Part shown: one piece after another, positions 49,041 to 58,100 of the stretch
How positions within the stretch are numbered: the first letter of the stretch is position 1
Layout of the letters: each line of letters begins with the position of its first letter
Source of the DNA: Acidimicrobiaceae bacterium
Lineage (GTDB): Bacteria > Actinomycetota > Acidimicrobiia > Acidimicrobiales > MedAcidi-G1
DNA: 64,000 bases
Reading direction: 5' to 3'
Assembly (NCBI GenBank): GCA_002717365.1
Contig: PBDJ01000027.1
Span: 1-64,000 of the forward strand
Notes under the pieces: generated by a model
Database searches by the model: none
What the model was told of the DNA's origin: nothing
What the model saw: only the letters and a program-made list of their open reading frames with translations
Translations under genes and position numbers: made by a program

Positions 49041-50162
49041 TCACCTCGAAAAAGAATGCATATTTATACCACCCACGCCAGAGTTGTGACACACCCCTAT
49101 CTTCGGCGCACCCTGAACCTGACGCGGTCCGGCTTCCTGCCGCAACTGGCGCAGTATCTCAATTATTTGCGCTAAACCTGTCGCACCCATGGGGTGACCG
49201 CGACTGATTAGGCCTCCATCGGTATTGATTGGGACCGGACCATCAATTCCGGTCTTACCCTCTGATACAAATCTTGCTCCACTGCCCTCTGGGGCTAACC
49301 CCATAGCCTCCATACGAATAATCTCCGCAGGAGCAAATGCGTCATGCAACTGAACGACGTCGATGTCCTCCGGCCCTATTGCTGCTCGCTCATATAGTTC
49401 ATTACTTAACCGAGTCACACATGGCTCCAATTCATCAGAGTCATCGTCACCATAGGAATCTGTTCCGCAAGCCCATCCAGTGACATATACCTCTCCATGA
49501 GTATTTCTATATTGCCGAGCCTTAGTGGCCGAAGAAAGAATGACAGCTGACGCCCCGTCGCTGGTAGGTGAACATTGGAGCAGTGTTATCGGAGTAGCAA
49601 TCATTCGAGACTCCATTACCTCCTGAATAGTCACCTCCTTTCGGTACTGCGCATATGGATTAAGCTTTGCATTTGCATGTGACTTGACCGATACAGCAGC
49701 GAATTGTTCCGCTGTGGCGCCATATCGGTCCATATATATCTGTGATTTAAGTCCATAGTTAGCCGGTGCCAGCGATTGGCCCATCCTAAGGTCATAGGAA
49801 TCTGATGCCGCAATCTCTACTGGCCCGCGTTCCATCTTCTCAAATCCAACAACTAGTACCAGGTCGTAAATACCTTGCTCAATGGCCCAAACTGCTTGAC
49901 GAAATGCTGTTGAACTGCTTGAGCATGCCTGTTCAATGTTGATAATCGGTATACCAGTTTCACCAAACTGAGTAATTACCTCAAGGCCAGTACCCATTGG
50001 CGCATATACACGTCCGCAGAATGCTGCCTGAATTGCAGAAAATTGAACACCAGCATCGTCAAGGCAGTTTGAGATTGCTACTCGCGTAAGTTCTCTAAAT
50101 GATTTCTCTGGATATCTCCCAAATGGATGTAATCCACCACCCAATATCACTACCTTACTCAT
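49041..50162 (-). CDS. thiolase family protein (acetyl-CoA acetyltransferase/SCP2-thiolase-like)
   Basis: INIEQACSSSSTAFRQAVWAIEQGIYDLVLVVGFEKM, VQLHDAFAPAEIIRMEAMGL, NTDGGLISRGHPMGATGLAQI. Confidence 0.9.
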   Translation of the reverse strand: MSKVVILGGGLHPFGRYPEKSFRELTRVAISNCLDDAGVQFSAIQAAFCGRVYAPMGTGLEVITQFGETGIPIINIEQACSSSSTAFRQAVWAIEQGIYDLVLVVGFEKMERGPVEIAASDSYDLRMGQSLAPANYGLKSQIYMDRYGATAEQFAAVSVKSHANAKLNPYAQYRKEVTIQEVMESRMIATPITLLQCSPTSDGASAVILSSATKARQYRNTHGEVYVTGWACGTDSYGDDDSDELEPCVTRLSNELYERAAIGPEDIDVVQLHDAFAPAEIIRMEAMGLAPEGSGARFVSEGKTGIDGPVPINTDGGLISRGHPMGATGLAQIIEILRQLRQEAGPRQVQGAPKIGVCHNSGVGGINMHSFSR

Positions 50163-50568
50163 TTGTATTCCTAGAGCATTTCAGAGCAAACACGAGTCCG
50201 AGACGCGTACCACTACCAGTCTCTAATTTCCGTGTAGTCAGCGAGACCTCACTGCCAATTGACAATTCTAACTCCTCAGTCGACACACAACGTATGCAAT
50301 TTCCATCATTTAGCCTGATCTCAGCTAGTACATAGGGCGGATCGATCAGACTTTGGGCAATCTCTTGATGCACTACTGTGAACGACTCAATCACACCATT
50401 GTGATCAGTAATAGTAGTCTCCGACATGTCTTCTGAACATCCTGGGCAATTTTCTCTTGCTGGGTGCGACCGAACACCACAGTGGTTACAAATACTTCCC
50501 CGTATTTCTAACAACCCTTCAGGGGTAACCAAGAAACGGCCTGAATCTAAGGGTTCTATTGGATCCAC
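50155..50568 (-). CDS. DUF35/OB-fold zinc-ribbon protein, thiolase partner
   Basis: GSICNHCGVRSHPARENCPGCSEDM; GTG start 50568 chosen to avoid the upstream overlap; overlaps thiolase start. Confidence 0.82.
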   Translation of the reverse strand: MDPIEPLDSGRFLVTPEGLLEIRGSICNHCGVRSHPARENCPGCSEDMSETTITDHNGVIESFTVVHQEIAQSLIDPPYVLAEIRLNDGNCIRCVSTEELELSIGSEVSLTTRKLETGSGTRLGLVFALKCSRNTNE

Positions 50569-50575
50569 AACAGGA

Positions 50576-51559
50576 TCACCCTTCTTGTGACCGGAATTTG
50601 TATGCCCCAAGTGGCAATTCAAGAACCGAGATTAGGCCTGTTCGTGCTGACTTTATGACCTTTGCGGCCTGAAGCACTGCCGCTGCCGTAGCATCATCGC
50701 CCGCCACCCCGCCAGCGATGTGCAGATCAATCTCAGGCAGACCCTCGATCTTGATCGAGTCGAAACACTCATCGACTGAAGAATGTGCCACAAAGCGGAG
50801 GGCAAGCGTCCGACCGTCAGCAGTGCTTGCCTTTAGGGTCTCGATTAGTCCATTTACCCTCTCGGCTGTCTCTGCGTGTACTGGCTCGATATGGTGATCC
50901 CACTTCTCGAGGTCCCATCCGAGCCCAGTAGCAATTAACCGTGCGCTCTCCTCAAGCCCCACATGCCCAAAACTTCCTTTACTTGCCAATTCTTCGAATT
51001 CTTTCGTAGACATTCCCATTCCAACCTTAACTTGAAATGGACGTCGTCGACTTGTCGGATCCTGTACACGATCCACCTGAATCGATCGAATGGAATGGCT
51101 TATAGAAGCCATTGCTAACGGAAGACGGTCCATCATGAATCCTGGGTTTACACCAGTCCCAACAACCGTAAGGCCGTGATCCAGAGCGAGACTATCTAGT
51201 GTTTCACTAATAGAAGGATGCCGAACGAACGGAAACGACAACTCTTCGCAGGTGCTTACTACGTTAAGTCCCATAGTAAGAGCTTCCTGTATCTGTGGAG
51301 CGACAGACTCCAGGTAGGACCCGGTGGCATGGAGGACCACATCTGCAGTGTTGCCGGCTTCAAGACTGGAAGAGATAACTATATTGCCGGGTTCAAGACC
51401 ATGATCACTCAATCTCGTCCCGACTAAAGAACTATCGATGTCCACAACCCCAACAACATTCAAGCGAGGGTCTTGATGCGCTGCCTTTAGGATCTCCTTG
51501 CCCATGGGGCCGAGCCCTTGGACGATTACGGGAGTTGGATCGATTTTTTGGTCAAGCAT
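50576..51559 (-). CDS. dihydrodipicolinate reductase-like/2,4-diaminopentanoate dehydrogenase-like NAD(P)-binding protein
   Basis: VIVQGLGPMGKEILKAAHQDPRLNVVGVVDID, NVVSTCEELSFPFVRHP, VVGTGVNPGFMMDRLPLAMA. Confidence 0.8.
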   Translation of the reverse strand: MLDQKIDPTPVIVQGLGPMGKEILKAAHQDPRLNVVGVVDIDSSLVGTRLSDHGLEPGNIVISSSLEAGNTADVVLHATGSYLESVAPQIQEALTMGLNVVSTCEELSFPFVRHPSISETLDSLALDHGLTVVGTGVNPGFMMDRLPLAMASISHSIRSIQVDRVQDPTSRRRPFQVKVGMGMSTKEFEELASKGSFGHVGLEESARLIATGLGWDLEKWDHHIEPVHAETAERVNGLIETLKASTADGRTLALRFVAHSSVDECFDSIKIEGLPEIDLHIAGGVAGDDATAAAVLQAAKVIKSARTGLISVLELPLGAYKFRSQEG

Positions 51560-51860
51560 GTAGGAAGTCAGACAGGCCGATCAGAACCTTGCCACTCGAC
51601 AAGTCGAAAACGCCCTCAGTAGGCGAGTCTTCTGCATGAAGACTTATCTCCTTTATGTCCTGTGGTTTGTATAATATAGAGAAGCGAGTATCGCGTATGC
51701 CTGATATGAACACAAGATGTCCGCCCTTTAAGGAGGGCACTCTTAGCGTGTTGCCAGACTTTCTGGCAACAGTTCTAACCGTGGCCTGAGCTGCCAATGG
51801 CAACGATTCCAGGTTTTTCGGATTCGTACTTGGAACCTCCATATTGACCACTCTCGGCAT
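51552..51860 (-). CDS. hypothetical protein, translationally coupled (ATGCTTGA overlap) to the DapB-like gene
   Basis: 102-aa ORF ending ...DFLHA* overlapping the next start; no family recognised. Confidence 0.5.
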   Translation of the reverse strand: MPRVVNMEVPSTNPKNLESLPLAAQATVRTVARKSGNTLRVPSLKGGHLVFISGIRDTRFSILYKPQDIKEISLHAEDSPTEGVFDLSSGKVLIGLSDFLHA

Positions 51861-52027
51861 GGCAGGGACAAGTCCTGAGGCCCGCTCCTTCGTCGAAGGC
51901 TCTGGCTTATCAGGCTTGGAGGATCTGAGTTCCTAGCCTTCGGTCGAACCAGCAGCGGCAGTGTTTTGGGACACCAAGCCGCCGATGTGATCTTCGAGGA
52001 CTAGGCCCTTCTGGCCGGCTCTACGCG

Positions 52028-52055
52028 TTGCACACTTCATTGCACAGAATGCACA
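52028..52055 (+). repeat. candidate integrase arm-type sites (TTGCACA x2 + ATGCACA), right end
   Basis: TTGCACA 52028-52034 and 52040-52046, ATGCACA 52049-52055; same motif as 19024-19040. Confidence 0.45.
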
Positions 52056-52149
52056 CCACCACACGGACACAGACCTACCCGTTAGACACACATCGTTGAA
52101 TCCACGGGCGCTAGCGGCCCAGACGGACGTCCCGGACAGATTTCTGTGT

Positions 52150-52170
52150 TTCGATTCCCCCCAGCTCCAC
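52150..52170 (+). repeat. attR core: duplicated 3' end of tmRNA, followed by encoded CCA
   Basis: TTCGATTCCCCCCAGCTCCAC identical to 18929-18949, continuing CA (CCA encoded). Confidence 0.92.
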
Positions 52171-52212
52171 CAAGGCGTGTTCGCAGTTTCTGCGTGCACG
52201 TGTTCGCAGTTT

Positions 52213-52245
52213 CGAGAAGGCAGCGCTTTTGGCGCTGCCTTCTCG
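52213..52245 (+). terminator. hairpin, presumed displaced native ssrA terminator
   Basis: CGAGAAGGCAGCGC-TTTTG-GCGCTGCCTTCTCG, 14-bp perfect stem; no strong T-run. Confidence 0.6.
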
Positions 52246-52328
52246 GCCTCTCGGTGCATGTGTGACACAACCTCCGGCATGCTCCCTTTACTCCCCCGTA
52301 CCAGCACCAAAGTGGAAGGCAGGCCGTA

Positions 52329-53393
52329 GTGGCATCAGAGACCTCAAGTGAGCCGGAGAAGACAGGGTTGACCCCGGCTGCGCCAGTCGGACGGGTCGAG
52401 CGAATCGTCGCCATCGACGTGCTGCGGGGATTCGCCCTGTTGGGGATTCTCGTCGCCAACATCACCCTGTTCGACCTCGATGGCTTCGACGCGGTCGACC
52501 AGTCCTTTGAGGACCTCGTGATCGGTTCGGCGGGAGCGCCGTTCATGGTCGTGCTGCTCATTTTCGTCTTGAACAAGATGATGGCGGTGTTCTCAATGCT
52601 GTTCGGGGCGGGAGTGCTGCTGGTGACCGAACGCATCGAGGCCCGGGGGGAGTCGGCCTTCAGCGTGCACTACGTCCGCAACGTGCTCCTTGCGGGCATC
52701 GGCCTGGCACACAGCGCCCTCTGGTTCGGCGACGTCCTGTTGATCTACGGCCTGAGTGCCCTGTTCCTGTACCCGCTGAGACGCCTAGCGGCCCGCACAC
52801 TTCTGGTCGCCGGCGCCGCCGTGTGGCTGGTCGCTGCTTGTGTGGGCGACCCGGTGGCTGAATACGTGGTGCGGGCGCCGGCGATGATGCTGGTCGGAAT
52901 GGGCCTCTACCGCTTGGGCGTCATCAACGCCGGTAGGGACGCCGCGTGGTACCGGATGGCGACGCGTCGGTCGTTTGCCATGGGGCTGCCGCTGTGCTCA
53001 GTGGCATGGGTGTTCGTGGAGGATCAGGAGGACCTGGCCCTGCTCGTCAACAACCTGGGCGTGCCGTTCATGGCACTGGGATACGTGTGTCTGGTGATGT
53101 GGGTCTGCGAAGAGGGGCGTCTTCCGCGGGTGCAGGCACGTCTGGCGGCAGCCGGGCAGATGGCGCTCACCAACTACCTGATGCAGACGGTCCTCGGGAT
53201 GCTGTCCATCCACGCGCTCAACCACCTGCGGGGCGAGCGGGTCACGGCGTTCTGGATGATGGTCGCCACGTTCACCATCTGGACGGTGCAGTTGGCGTGG
53301 TCGGCGCCGTGGTTGCGGGTGTTCCGGTTCGGTCCGGCCGAGTGGGCATGGCGCAGTGCCACATACCGGAGAATGCAGCGCTTCCGGACCTGA
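52329..53393 (+). CDS. DUF418 domain-containing membrane protein
   Basis: RIVAIDVLRGFALLGILVANI..., C-terminal GQMALTNYLMQT; GTG start. Confidence 0.88.
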   Translation: MASETSSEPEKTGLTPAAPVGRVERIVAIDVLRGFALLGILVANITLFDLDGFDAVDQSFEDLVIGSAGAPFMVVLLIFVLNKMMAVFSMLFGAGVLLVTERIEARGESAFSVHYVRNVLLAGIGLAHSALWFGDVLLIYGLSALFLYPLRRLAARTLLVAGAAVWLVAACVGDPVAEYVVRAPAMMLVGMGLYRLGVINAGRDAAWYRMATRRSFAMGLPLCSVAWVFVEDQEDLALLVNNLGVPFMALGYVCLVMWVCEEGRLPRVQARLAAAGQMALTNYLMQTVLGMLSIHALNHLRGERVTAFWMMVATFTIWTVQLAWSAPWLRVFRFGPAEWAWRSATYRRMQRFRT

Positions 53394-53523
53394 GCTCGGC
53401 CCTCAGTTGCGGTTGTTCTCCAGTTGATTCCTCTAGTTGGAGACTGTGGAGCCTCCCCCACTTATCGGGTGAAGCCTCCGGTCAGAGTCCCATCAGACCC
53501 CAGTCGCCACACGGCGCTGGCAG

Positions 53524-53561
53524 AACTGCGAACACGTGACCAAGGCGTGTTCGCAGTTTTA
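53524..53561. terminator. bidirectional intrinsic terminator between convergent genes
   Basis: AACTGCGAACACG-TGACCAAGG-CGTGTTCGCAGTT inverted repeat with A/T flanks. Confidence 0.75.
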
Positions 53562-53566
53562 CGTGC

Positions 53567-54958
53567 TCACCACTCAGTACAAATCGCCGAAAGCAACTGG
53601 CCGCCAATCGCCGGGTCGAAGTTCCCGTAGTAAATGATCCTTTCGCCGCTCGGCAGCAGGAGCACTTCCGGGTCGTTCCCGAAGTAGAGGCCTGTATACG
53701 CCTCGTCAACAAAGGTCAGGCCGTCAACCGACGTAGCGCGCCAGAGGCCGTCGGGTGCACCTCCCTGCGAGGCCCGGAACTTGCCATAGAACAGTGAGAC
53801 TGAACCATCGGCCGCAATCACTGGGAACGGGTGCTCAGCCGAGTCCGTGAGGTACGGCGCTCCCTCTCCCAGACGCCAGCCGGGGTCGACCGTCCATTCG
53901 AGGAGGTCGGTAGAGGTAGCGCTGCCGGACCGCTTGCCACCCGGTCCCGTACCCGGCACTGCCAAGGTGGAGTAATACATCCGCCATAGGCCCGGCTCGA
54001 CCTCGACGATAGACGGGCTACTGATAGCCGCCAGACCGGCGGCCTGAGCCGTCAATCGGTCCCCCGGATCTTTGACGAAATCGAGGCCGTCATCGCTGGT
54101 AAATGACGCAATCTCCCTGACCTTGCTCACGTACATCCGCCATCGGCCGTCAGGAAGACGCCACACGCGCGGCTGTCCCGCCTCAGTCCCGGCGATTCGG
54201 ACCCCCGGCTCCTCAGCAAACACCCGACCGTCATCGGACACGGCGCTCACAATGCCGATCCCCTGAGCAAAGGCGTAAAGGCGGATCCGCCCGTCGTCGA
54301 GAACGGTGGCTGTCGGATCGGCGATCGGCTGTCCGAGCGCCACACCGAAGGCCGGCGGTTGGTAAAAGACCCCGTGACTGGTGCAGATAGTCGGCCCATC
54401 CCAAACATCACCTGCCGGTTGTGGCGGGTCACCCGCGGGCTGCGGCGGGTCCACCACCTGGCCGCCTTCGGTTCCACGCCCGAAGCAGTGCATGACCTGA
54501 TCGGTCTCTGCTTGGTCCATGGGGCGGGTCCGCAGCGCCTTGAAGGTGGCATCACCCAACGCATGGAAAATGCACGCCTCGTTGTCGGGCCTCAGATGGT
54601 TTAAGACATTGGCACCGTCAAGGCGATAGTCGTAGCCGTCGACTACCTGCGTGTTAACGGATTCGGGCAAGTTGGTTGGATCCATTGTCGTGGTTGGTGC
54701 CGCAGTGGTGGCCGGTGCCGCAGTCGTCGTCGCGGCAACCGTTGTTGTCACCGCAACCGTTGTTGTCGGCACAGCAGTCGTCGTCGCGGCAACCGTTGTT
54801 GTCACCGCAACCGTTGTTGTCGGCACAGCAGTTGTGGTCGGCGCCTGAGTCTCTGCTGGGGCAACCGTCGTAACTGGTGTAGCGGTGTCTGAACTACCGC
54901 CACATCCCGAGACGACCAACAAGAACGTCAGCGCAACCACGCACTTCCTCATCGCCAC
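53567..54958 (-). CDS. secreted lipoprotein, possible five-bladed beta-propeller (glycosyl hydrolase family 43/32-like) domain
   Basis: VVSGCGGSSD lipobox; Thr-rich linker; repeated GQPRVWRLPDGRWRMYVSK..., EPGLWRMYYS... blade-like motifs. Confidence 0.65.
   Translation of the reverse strand: MAMRKCVVALTFLLVVSGCGGSSDTATPVTTVAPAETQAPTTTAVPTTTVAVTTTVAATTTAVPTTTVAVTTTVAATTTAAPATTAAPTTTMDPTNLPESVNTQVVDGYDYRLDGANVLNHLRPDNEACIFHALGDATFKALRTRPMDQAETDQVMHCFGRGTEGGQVVDPPQPAGDPPQPAGDVWDGPTICTSHGVFYQPPAFGVALGQPIADPTATVLDDGRIRLYAFAQGIGIVSAVSDDGRVFAEEPGVRIAGTEAGQPRVWRLPDGRWRMYVSKVREIASFTSDDGLDFVKDPGDRLTAQAAGLAAISSPSIVEVEPGLWRMYYSTLAVPGTGPGGKRSGSATSTDLLEWTVDPGWRLGEGAPYLTDSAEHPFPVIAADGSVSLFYGKFRASQGGAPDGLWRATSVDGLTFVDEAYTGLYFGNDPEVLLLPSGERIIYYGNFDPAIGGQLLSAICTEW
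54721..54828 (+). repeat. exact 54-bp tandem duplication encoding Thr/Val/Ala linker
   Basis: CAGTCGTCGTCGCGGCAACCGTTGTTGTCACCGCAACCGTTGTTGTCGGCACAG at 54721-54774 and 54775-54828. Confidence 0.92.
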
Positions 54959-55101
54959 ATTCTGTCATCCCTCCCCTGAGGGGGGGGGCGGGGGTTCTGC
55001 CGCCCTCTACCTCCCGGCAGGACTCCAAACACTCGACCAACCAGGCGCTCGAAAGAGACTGCCAATGAGAGTTGCTTTGGCACTCGTGGGAAACTCCGAC
55101 C

Positions 55102-58100
55102 ATGAAACGGACTGCTGTCTCGTTGGTGGTCCTGGCCATGTTCGTCTCAGCCTGCTCGGGTGACACCTCCAAGACTGCTCCGATCGATACCACCGGGCCC
55201 GCATCGCTCGCCACAACCAGACCTGTAACCACGACCACGCCAGCCCCGACGACCAGTGTCCCCCCGGCGACCACGCCAGCGCCGACGACCAGTGTCCCCT
55301 CGACGACTACGACTGCGCCGACGACCAGTGTCCCCTCGACGACTACGACTGCGCCGCCCGCCACAACCACCTCTACGGTCCCGCGACCTGATTGGCCCGC
55401 AATCGTCGAGGTAGTGGTTGACGATTGGCGGTCCAAGGGTGTGCCAATTATTCCCGGTGTCAGTGTCGCTGTACTGCTCCCGGACGGCACCGAGGTCGTT
55501 GTGGCACGGGGCGTGGCTGACCTCGTGACGGAGGTTCCGGTGACCCCCGACGACTACTTCCGTATTGGCTCAATTTCGAAAACCATCACGTCGATTGCCC
55601 TCCTTCAATTAGTGGCCGAAGGGCTCGTCGCTCTCGACGAGCCGGCATCCACCTACGTGGGTGACCTCCTTGCCGGCTACACCCTTAACGGTGTCGACTA
55701 CGGAAATTCGGTCACAGTGCGTCAACTCCTGAACCACACCGACGGCTTTGCCGAGTACGCCTATGACCTCGGGTTCTACCTGCAGACCTCCGAGCGGTTG
55801 GACCAGGTGTTCGAACCCGGAGAAATCATCGACTGGGCCATCTCGAGGGGCCCGCAGCACGCTCCAGGAACCGCTTACGCCTACAACACAGTCGGCCACA
55901 ACGTGGTCGGACTGGTCATCGAGGCCGTCACCGGACAGCCCGCCCACGAGGTACTCCGGGAGAGGATCTTCGACCCGCTAGACCTCAAAGCAATCTTCCT
56001 CCCCCCTGCCGAGGACCCTCCCCAGCCGGTCGTTCACGGCTACGCCGCTACGACTCTCAAGGCCGCTTTCGACCTACTCCCGGCAACCGCCGCCATGGCT
56101 CCAACGGCCACGGTGGGCGAGGTCTACGACATCTCCGTCGTCCCCCAAGAAGCGATCCGGTCGGCTGGCTGGACGGGTGGTGGCATCGAGGCCCAGATGA
56201 AAGATGTGGCCCACATCTTCCGAGCGATGTTCAACGGCTCGCTGCTCGATGAAGACATGATCACCGAGTTCCTGACAACCAGCGAGTTCAGCAACTACGC
56301 CCTCGGCATCAGCATCGGCGAAGCCGACGTAAACACCGCCGGTGCAGCGGTTGAACTCTCCGAGGGAACCATTTCTTACTCTCACGGTGGCGGCGTACCA
56401 GGCTTTCGAAGCCATGCCGCCTACTACCCGGAACTCGACATCGCCCTGGCCATCTCAACCAACGTGCTGCCCGCAGATCCGGACGTTGTCATACTCGCCA
56501 ACGGAATCATCGCCGCGATCCTCGCAGAGAGCGACGGTCTCCTTGACGGCAACTGCGAGTCGTGCTCTACACCGGCCACGGATTCCACTTCTGCTGCTTC
56601 TGAAGCACTAGCTGGCCTTGACTCATTCCTCGCCCGGGGTCCTTGGGAGGTCGGTGTACGAACCCTCCAGTTGGATGACCGAGCAGTAGAGGTCTGGTAC
56701 CCGGTTGAACCTCTTGCCGTTGCGAGCAAGTCCACAGAGGTGGTTAACGGCGTCGATCTGATTTCAGAGGTTCTCCAACCCTTTATTCCCGGGGACTTGG
56801 GCGGCGAGGTGGATACCGGCGCTTATCGAGATGCACCCGCTGCAACTAGCGACGAACGGTTCCCTGTAGCTGCCTACAGCCATGGAAGCCCCGGCTACCG
56901 ACAGGCAGCCACATTTCTGACCGGGCATCTAGCCAGCCATGGTGTCATCACGATCGCGGTGGAGCACCTCGGTCGAAGCCTCTCCACGCTCTTGACTCCA
57001 CTTGCAGGAGCTGACACGGCTGAAGATGACGTGACGGATCTTCTGAACGCTCTCGATCTAGTTGGTGACGACTCGGAACTAGGTGCGGTCGTGGACACCT
57101 CGCGCATGGTGGTCATTGGCCATTCGGCCGGTGCGCGAACCGCGGCTCTGGCCACCGCGGATGAGCGGGTAGTCGGTGTTGCTCTTCTTGCCGGAGTCTC
57201 ACAGGAGCTTGCAACCAGCCGACCTGCTTTGATGGTGGTCTTCGAAAACGATGGAATAGTCGACCCGGCGAACATCTGGAATCTCCATGAGTCTCTCGAC
57301 GACTCGATCTTTGTGAATATCGCCGGAACCGGCCATGCGGCACCACTTGACGCCTGCCCTTTGATTCAGGACCGAGGGGGGCTCACTGAGTTACGCGAAG
57401 CGCTTGGAGAGGCGATAGTCCGTAGCGGTGAGGACGGCTGCCTGCCTAAAGACACCGACGCCCGAGCTGTTCAGGATCTCTTGCGCATTTACATAACTGG
57501 CTTCGCCTATGAAGTCCTTGGTCTCTCAGCAGGACCGATCGGGCTGACCGCTGAGGTCGCCGACCTAGTGACAGGAGTTGAGCTTCAAGGGTTCAACGAG
57601 CCACCTCCACCGCAAAGCCCGACAGCGAACCAGGAATCAGCGACTACGACTACTCAGGCGCCGGAGACCGTGATAGCCGCTACACCATCTGCGACCTTTT
57701 CCCAGGAGGTAAGCGGTCATTTGGTGGAGACGGCCGTCATCTGCGGGCTTGACGGCTTGGAGGTCGAATATCGGGTGGATGGGCTACCAATTGACCCGGA
57801 GACGGCTGGCCTCCGCTTTACCCAGGGCGCTCAGAGCTTTCACCGGGTGGTGGGAGCAGAAGATGGTGGCGACCCGGACTATCTGTTCGATGGTGGTTGG
57901 TGGGTTGAGGACCGCACCGACGGTGTGTCTTGTGAACCGTACGAAGGACCCAACTGGGAGGACTTCACCAACGACTCGATTCTGGTCACGGAGATCATCT
58001 GGGCGAACACCGACCTCCGGGATGTTCGGTGCCCCGGGAACGAAGATTGTGTCGTGGACTTCGACTATGTGCGTCGGACCACCGTGGATGGGAACCTTCT

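Larger units (their letters stand above)
18950..52149. mobile_element. ~33 kb tmRNA-integrated genomic (catabolic) island
   Basis: Flanked by 21-bp exact direct repeats of the ssrA 3' end; integrase next to the left repeat; visibly lower GC cargo (~21.9-51.9 kb) than flanking host DNA. Confidence 0.9.

Noticed and set aside
18950-52149. Prophage or defence island
   Set aside because: No capsid, terminase, portal, replication, restriction, toxin-antitoxin or CRISPR-type genes recognised; cargo is catabolic.
52082-52636. Minus-strand 184-aa ORF at the attR boundary
   Set aside because: Covers the attR tmRNA fragment and the antisense of the DUF418 gene; no protein-like composition.
54979-54999. 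G-homopolymer run (GAGGGGGGGGGCGGGGG)
   Set aside because: Lies between divergent genes and could be phase-variable, but a single run without comparative data is not supportable.
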